From positions 5,141-14,683 of the forward strand of contig PKWK01000383.1 of NCBI GenBank assembly GCA_003133205.1: a stretch of DNA of 9,543 nucleotides, given 5' to 3'. Positions within the stretch are counted from its first letter, which is position 1, and each line of letters starts with the position of its first letter. Source of the stretch: Granulicella sp. Its GTDB lineage: Bacteria > Acidobacteriota > Terriglobia > Terriglobales > Acidobacteriaceae. Positions 6,347-9,543 of the stretch are shown piece by piece. Made by a program: the position numbers and the translations under genes. The notes under the pieces are model-generated. The model made no database searches and was not told the DNA's origin. It saw only the letters and a list, made by a program, of their open reading frames with translations.

Positions 6347-7051
6347 CTACTGCGGAGATGAATCGGAAGTGCTCCGCTGGGTCAGCCGGTCGAAGACGCC
6401 TTCTACGACGCGGTTGCAACGGATGCCCATGAAGGGAAAGGCCTCTTTTGCTCCCGACCCAATGCGATCGAAGAGCCAGCTCCGCACCATCCCGTGTCCC
6501 CGATGCAGCCGCACCTTGACGTTATCTTCGGAAAGTTCGAGGGCCTGGGCGGTTTCGGCGGTGCTGAGCTCTTCAATATCGCGCAACATGACGACCATGC
6601 GATAGTGTTCGGGAAGGCTGAGCACGGCTTCTTCCAGAAACTCTCTGAGCTGCAATCCGGTGGCATTCTGCTCTGGATCGGGAGATTTCGAGGTCATAAT
6701 CACAGATAATTCTCCATCGCGTTCAGGGGCATCTATCGACTGGGTGCGGTTACGCAGACGCAGGCGAGCGGGTGCCTCGTGCACGGCGATGCGCGTTAAC
6801 CAGGCGGAAAACGGTGCACGTCCGGCGAACTGGTCGAGGTGCTCGTAAGCGCGAACGTAGGTGTCCTGCATTACGTCTTCCGCCTCGGCATCGTTGTGCA
6901 GGATGGCGCGCGCGACGCGGTAGAGGCGCTGGTTGTACCGGCGCATGACGATCTCGTAGAGCGCAGTCTCTCCCCCACGAACGCGGCGCGCAACCTCCTC
7001 GTCGGTAAGGCTTTCCGATGTTGTCCGATCTGGAACTACGGTCGATTCCAT
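6347..7051 (-). CDS. ECF-type RNA polymerase sigma factor
   Basis: 234 residues from ATG 7051; only a weak AAGG lies about 12 bases upstream. Region 2 covers about residues 28-98 (ALYEIVMRRYNQRLYRVARA, DAEAEDVMQDTYVRAYEHLD, FSAWLTRIAVHEA) and includes the usual core-binding and -10-recognition segments. Region 4 covers about 134-192 (LPEHYRMVVMLRDIEELSTA, ETAQALELSEDNVKVRLHRG), an HTH that would read the -35 element. Regions 1 and 3 are missing, as expected for the ECF class. A C-terminal tail of about 40 residues, FPFMGIRCNRVVEGVFDRL and onward, goes beyond region 4 and carries a single Cys; similar tails occur in some ECF groups. The open frame extends 36 codons upstream, but that part overlaps the promoter region. 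No anti-sigma gene is adjacent. The divergent promoter pair upstream suggests autoregulation and control of the DoxX-like gene. Confidence 0.93.
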   Translation of the reverse strand: MESTVVPDRTTSESLTDEEVARRVRGGETALYEIVMRRYNQRLYRVARAILHNDAEAEDVMQDTYVRAYEHLDQFAGRAPFSAWLTRIAVHEAPARLRLRNRTQSIDAPERDGELSVIMTSKSPDPEQNATGLQLREFLEEAVLSLPEHYRMVVMLRDIEELSTAETAQALELSEDNVKVRLHRGHGMVRSWLFDRIGSGAKEAFPFMGIRCNRVVEGVFDRLTQRSTSDSSPQ

Positions 7052-7069
7052 AGGGCATTCATACCTTAA

Positions 7070-7097
7070 AGAGGCTGCAAAGGGAAAAGGGTTACAA
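7070..7097 (-). promoter_or_regulatory. Candidate ECF-type promoter of the sigma gene (autoregulation)
   Basis: On the minus strand TTGTAACC (7097-7090) is followed after 16 bases by CTCT (7073-7070), 22 bases before the ATG at 7051. TGTAACC resembles known ECF -35 elements (AAC core), and a 16-base spacer is typical of the class. A start about 7 bases past the -10 would leave only about 10 bases of leader, explaining the poor ribosome binding site. The site is one arm of an 8-bp perfect inverted repeat shared with the plus-strand promoter. Confidence 0.6.
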
Positions 7098-7122
7098 GTG
7101 TCTTTTGGATTCCTTTGTAACC
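7090..7122. repeat. 8-bp perfect inverted repeat between divergent genes
   Basis: GGTTACAA at 7090-7097 and TTGTAACC at 7115-7122 are exact reverse complements with 17 bases between. They lie midway between the starts of the ECF sigma gene and the DoxX-like gene. The simplest reading is two back-to-back -35 elements. A dimeric regulator operator or an RNA hairpin are alternatives; no T-run follows on either side. Confidence 0.75.
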
Positions 7123-7142
7123 GATTGGCCTTCCGCCACTCT
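7115..7142 (+). promoter_or_regulatory. Candidate ECF-type promoter of the DoxX-like gene
   Basis: TTGTAACC (7115-7122), 16 bases, then CTCT (7139-7142), 26 bases before the ATG at 7165. This mirrors the minus-strand site exactly in -35 sequence, spacer length and -10-like tetramer. A start near 7148-7150 would leave a leader of about 15 bases that still contains the GAGG ribosome binding site. Confidence 0.6.
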
Positions 7143-7164
7143 CTTGTGTCAGAGGCCAAGCCAA

Positions 7165-7581
7165 ATGAGACCGTTGGATCGTCGTCTGAATACCAGTTGG
7201 TGGGCGTTGAAGATTGCCCTGGGCCTGATGCCCATCCTCTCCGGGGCAGACAAATACTTCAATAAGCTTGCGGATTGGGGCATGTACCTGAGCCCCTATG
7301 CGACCAAGGTGGTTCCGGTCAGCGTGCCAACGTTCATGCATGTTGTCGGCGTCATCGAGATCGTTGCCGGAATCATCGTGCTGAGCCGGTGGACGAGGAT
7401 CGGCAGCTATATCGTCCTCTTCTGGCTGGTTGCGATTGCGGTGAATCTGGTGACCACCGGGATGTTTTATGACCTCGCGGTGCGCGATCTGGAGATTGCC
7501 GTGGGCGCGTTTGCGCTCTCGCAGCTTACGTCCGTCCGCGAAGATTCTGCATCCGCGCCAGAGGAGCAATCAGAGGTGTAA
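7165..7581 (+). CDS. Small DoxX-like integral membrane protein
   Basis: 138 residues from ATG 7165, with GAGG 9 bases upstream. The open frame reaches back to 7105, but that part runs through the promoter region. Four hydrophobic segments are visible, at about 12-27 (WWALKIALGLMPILSGADKY), 53-73 (VPTFMHVVGVIEIVAGIIVL), 79-98 (IGSYIVLFWLVAIAVNLVTT) and 108-121. The tail is short, acidic and cytoplasmic-looking. The early GLMPILSGADK with Tyr/Phe, the G-x-x-E-I-x-x-G segment and the overall size fit the DoxX/DoxD-like superfamily, whose exact activities vary and are mostly unknown. The sequence does not identify a partner. It is divergent from the ECF sigma gene with paired promoter elements, so it is the most likely direct target of that sigma factor. 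Confidence 0.8.
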   Translation: MRPLDRRLNTSWWALKIALGLMPILSGADKYFNKLADWGMYLSPYATKVVPVSVPTFMHVVGVIEIVAGIIVLSRWTRIGSYIVLFWLVAIAVNLVTTGMFYDLAVRDLEIAVGAFALSQLTSVREDSASAPEEQSEV

Positions 7582-7642
7582 AGTATCGGCACGAGATCGA
7601 AAAGTCGGCAAGGCCGAGTCGTTCAAATTTCTCAAGTGAAAT

Positions 7643-7646
7643 GGAG
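7643..7646 (+). promoter_or_regulatory. Ribosome binding site that decides the start at 7653
   Basis: GGAG at 7643-7646 lies 6 bases before ATG 7653, but only 3 before ATG 7650, and it overlaps ATG 7641. This supports initiation at 7653 and a shorter, cleaner signal peptide. Confidence 0.6.
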
Positions 7647-7652
7647 AATATG

Positions 7653-7991
7653 ATGAAAATACTTGCTCCCCTATTAGCGTTTGGCCTGTTGGCTTCGCCG
7701 GCGCTGGCCGCCACAAAGACGTTCAAGAATGTTTCGGTGATCGACGTTGCCTGCTCGCAGAAACAGGCTGCCAATGCGGATGCCCACACCCGGGAGTGTG
7801 CGCTGACCTCTCAAAAGAGCGGTTTCGGCATTCTTACCGCGGACAAGACGTTTCTAAAGTTCGACGCGGATGGAAATGCGAAGATTCTGGAACAGTTGAA
7901 GTCGTCCAAAAAGGCGGATCATCTGCGGGTGAACGTAACCGGTGACGTGCAGGGCGATATTCTGAAAGTGGACTCCATAAACCTCATGTAA
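7653..7991 (+). CDS. Small secreted protein of unknown function
   Basis: 112 residues from ATG 7653; ATGs at 7641 and 7650 are in frame but poorly placed relative to GGAG. The signal peptide is clear (MKILAPLLAFGLLASPALAA, cut near residue 20). The mature part of about 92 residues has two Cys (34 and 49) that could form a disulfide, plus alternating short strands: KTFKNVSVIDVAC, SGFGILTADKTFLKFDADGN and LRVNVTGDVQGDILKVDSIN. The ending, LRVNVTG-DVQGDILKVDSI, has the look of a small beta-barrel (OB-like) domain seen in short exported acidobacterial proteins. I cannot name a family with confidence. It lies 71 bases after the DoxX-like gene on the same strand with no obvious promoter between, so co-transcription and indirect control by the ECF sigma factor are possible. 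Confidence 0.75.
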   Translation: MKILAPLLAFGLLASPALAATKTFKNVSVIDVACSQKQAANADAHTRECALTSQKSGFGILTADKTFLKFDADGNAKILEQLKSSKKADHLRVNVTGDVQGDILKVDSINLM

Positions 7992-8640
7992 CTCTACGCG
8001 GCGCGGTGGATAGCAGTCGCCTGATGTCGGAGGCGGAGCTTCGCCCAGGTGTCAAAAGGCCACCGGGAGAGCTCGCTGAGTCCCCATAACTATCAGAAAC
8101 TGCGGTACTTCCACCCTGACTGCTACCGCATCCGGGGAGCTGTGTTTGTCGCGATAGATGCGCCTGAATTCCTGGTCCCCGCATGGCCGTGGTGGGCGCT
8201 TCCGGAGCCGGTTTTTGTGCGGAAACGGTGCGTTTTCCTCTGGTTTACACAGGATGTCCACAGTCTGCGGGTTGCTGTGATGCATGGTGGCTGATAGTCT
8301 GAACAGGTTGCAGACGGGCGGGTCGTTGTGCAATGCGGTTCCCCTGAGTTGCCCGCGATTGAGAAACAGGGTATGGTTAGGTAAGTAAGAGAAACACAGC
8401 TTCGCACCTCGGCATGATTGGGTGGCTCCGGAAGAGATGGAGCTGCTTGCTAAGGGAACGACGGAGCGCAGTCCAAGCGTTTGATCGCGGTTGACAGCCT
8501 GAAGCAATGGCGGACCGGATTCCAAACCCAAGCCACTGCAGTTGAATTGAGATTTACTGGAGCCTAGTGCTCCGCGCTCGTGTCTACGGGTGCCTGGTTA
8601 TTTTGATCTTTTGCGCTGTGCGAATTGGTTTGAGTTGAGA
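7992..8640. other. Gene-poor region upstream of the rRNA promoter
   Basis: About 650 bp with no convincing coding sequence. Short frames on both strands (for example 8049-8294 plus and 8052-8531 minus) lack ribosome binding sites, recognisable motifs and normal amino acid balance. Small hairpins are visible, such as GGCG-GAGCTT-CGCC near 8033-8046 and GGAGC-CTAGT-GCTCC at 8559-8573, neither followed by a T-run. No tRNA, insertion-sequence end or repeat array is seen. It may contain decayed coding sequence or unrecognised RNA. Confidence 0.55.
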
Positions 8641-8645
8641 GTGAT

Positions 8646-8671
8646 GGCAATCACGAAAAAGATTGCCTTTT
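8646..8671 (+). terminator. Terminator-like hairpin directly upstream of the rRNA promoter
   Basis: GGCAATC (8646-8652), 8-base loop ACGAAAAA, GATTGCC (8661-8667), then TTTT (8668-8671). The stem is 7 bp and perfect, and the T-run is short. It ends 3 bases before the -35 candidate TTGACA, where it could insulate the rRNA operon from read-through. The same AT-rich stretch could instead act as an UP element. Confidence 0.5.
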
Positions 8672-8674
8672 CGC

Positions 8675-8703
8675 TTGACACACACCCAGGACTCGGATAG
8701 TCT
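8675..8703 (+). promoter_or_regulatory. Candidate promoter of the rRNA operon
   Basis: TTGACA (8675-8680) is a perfect -35 hexamer. After 17 bases TAGTCT (8698-8703) stands at the -10 position with 3 of 6 matches. It lies about 400 bp before the mature 16S 5' end, a normal distance for an rRNA leader, and AT-rich bases precede the -35. The weak -10 lowers confidence. Confidence 0.5.
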
Positions 8704-9103
8704 TGAAAAGTTCGCGCAAAACGTCACTCGCTACTGAGTGGCCCTCGAGAGTCGAAGCTGAACTCAGGCAGAATGCTGAGCTTGGCTGAGACGGCAGGCA
8801 CGAATCGAGAGCCGGCCCTGGACTCAAATGGGGTCATCAGTAAGTCAAACAGACGATCAACACAGCGCCATCAAGTTCGAGGACACATATTTGGCTCCGG
8901 CCAGGTAAGTCCTTGATCCAAAGCTGCCCGCTTAGGCGGAAGCAGTTCGGATCTTTGACAACATAGTTGAACGTGCCAGTCGTGAGATGATGCAGAATTT
9001 GGTTTAGTCATTCTCACTAGTTATAAACCTCCAGCTCTTTCGAGCAGCTGGGGGCGCTCGATCCACCCCGACCCCTGTCGCTGTGGTGGCGAGCAAACCA
9101 AGA
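8704..9103 (+). other. rRNA operon leader
   Basis: About 400 bases between the promoter candidate and the mature 16S start, with no coding sequence. It holds several small hairpins: CACTC-GCTACT-GAGTG (8725-8740), CCAGCT/AGCTGG around a 9-base loop (9031-9051) and CCACC/GGTGG (9063-9088). It also holds a boxA-like site. The strand that would pair with the 3' side of 16S for RNase III processing cannot be identified because the 3' flank is outside the window. Confidence 0.6.
8949..8961 (+). promoter_or_regulatory. boxA-like antitermination site in the rRNA leader
   Basis: GGATCTTTGACAA at 8949-8961 resembles bacterial rrn boxA (E. coli TGCTCTTTAACA), the RNA site bound by NusB/NusE (S10) for antitermination. 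Its position, about 150 bases before 16S, fits. The embedded TTGACA (8955-8960) has no -10 at 16-18 bases, which favours boxA over a second promoter. Confidence 0.55.

Positions 9104-9543
<440 letters not shown>

Noticed and set aside
5817..6419. 200-codon minus-strand frame opposite the hypothetical gene at 5823
   Set aside because: Arg/Leu-biased translation, and it would overlap the end of the sigma gene on the same strand; the plus-strand frame is more protein-like.
7066..7569. 167-codon minus-strand frame opposite the DoxX-like gene
   Set aside because: The plus strand has a clear four-helix membrane protein; the minus translation is His/Arg/Gln-rich with no motif.
8049..8531. Short frames on both strands (81 aa plus, 159 aa minus)
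   Set aside because: No ribosome binding site, no recognisable domain, unusual composition (many Trp, Pro, Cys); the plus-strand one starts at a GTG.
8955..8960. Second TTGACA as an rRNA P2 promoter
   Set aside because: No -10-like hexamer at 16-18 bases, and the surrounding bases fit an rrn boxA better.

Overview
The window looks like a chromosomal segment of an acidobacterium, most likely Terriglobia (subdivision 1). The reasons are the 16S rRNA gene that begins near 9104, whose 5' domain reads like subdivision-1 Acidobacteria; a von Willebrand factor A (VWA) protein of the type common in that phylum; a DUF4252 protein; and high-GC coding sequence. No CRISPR array, insertion sequence, phage gene or tRNA is visible. 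The content is mostly ordinary.

Layout: (1) 1-219 is AT-richer than the rest. It carries a 14-bp direct repeat and possibly the first codons of a minus-strand gene that runs off the left edge. (2) 220-3182, minus strand: a 23S rRNA pseudouridine synthase of the RluA/RluD family, then a secreted VWA protein whose start overlaps or abuts the rluD stop, then a secreted DUF4252 protein. (3) 3183-3502 is a non-coding gap. (4) 3503-5614, minus strand: a large exported fusion protein with a TonB C-terminal domain, a TPR-like region and two retropepsin-like aspartic protease domains. (5) 5823-6329, plus strand: a hypothetical protein of unknown function, convergent with (6), an ECF sigma factor at 6347-7051 on the minus strand. 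(7) Plus strand: a small DoxX-like membrane protein (7165-7581) and a small secreted protein (7653-7991). (8) 7992-9103: about 650 bp with no convincing gene, then a terminator-like hairpin, an rRNA promoter candidate and an rRNA leader with a boxA-like site. (9) 9104-9543: the first 440 bases of 16S rRNA.

The most informative regulatory structure is the gap between the ECF sigma gene and the DoxX-like gene. It holds a perfect 8-bp inverted repeat whose arms each read TTGTAACC outward. Exactly 16 bases beyond each arm, on its own strand, lies CTCT. This is what two divergent ECF-type promoters would look like, and it suggests that the sigma factor drives itself and the DoxX-like gene. A weaker match to the same layout precedes the DUF4252 gene. 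No anti-sigma gene is visible next to the sigma gene.
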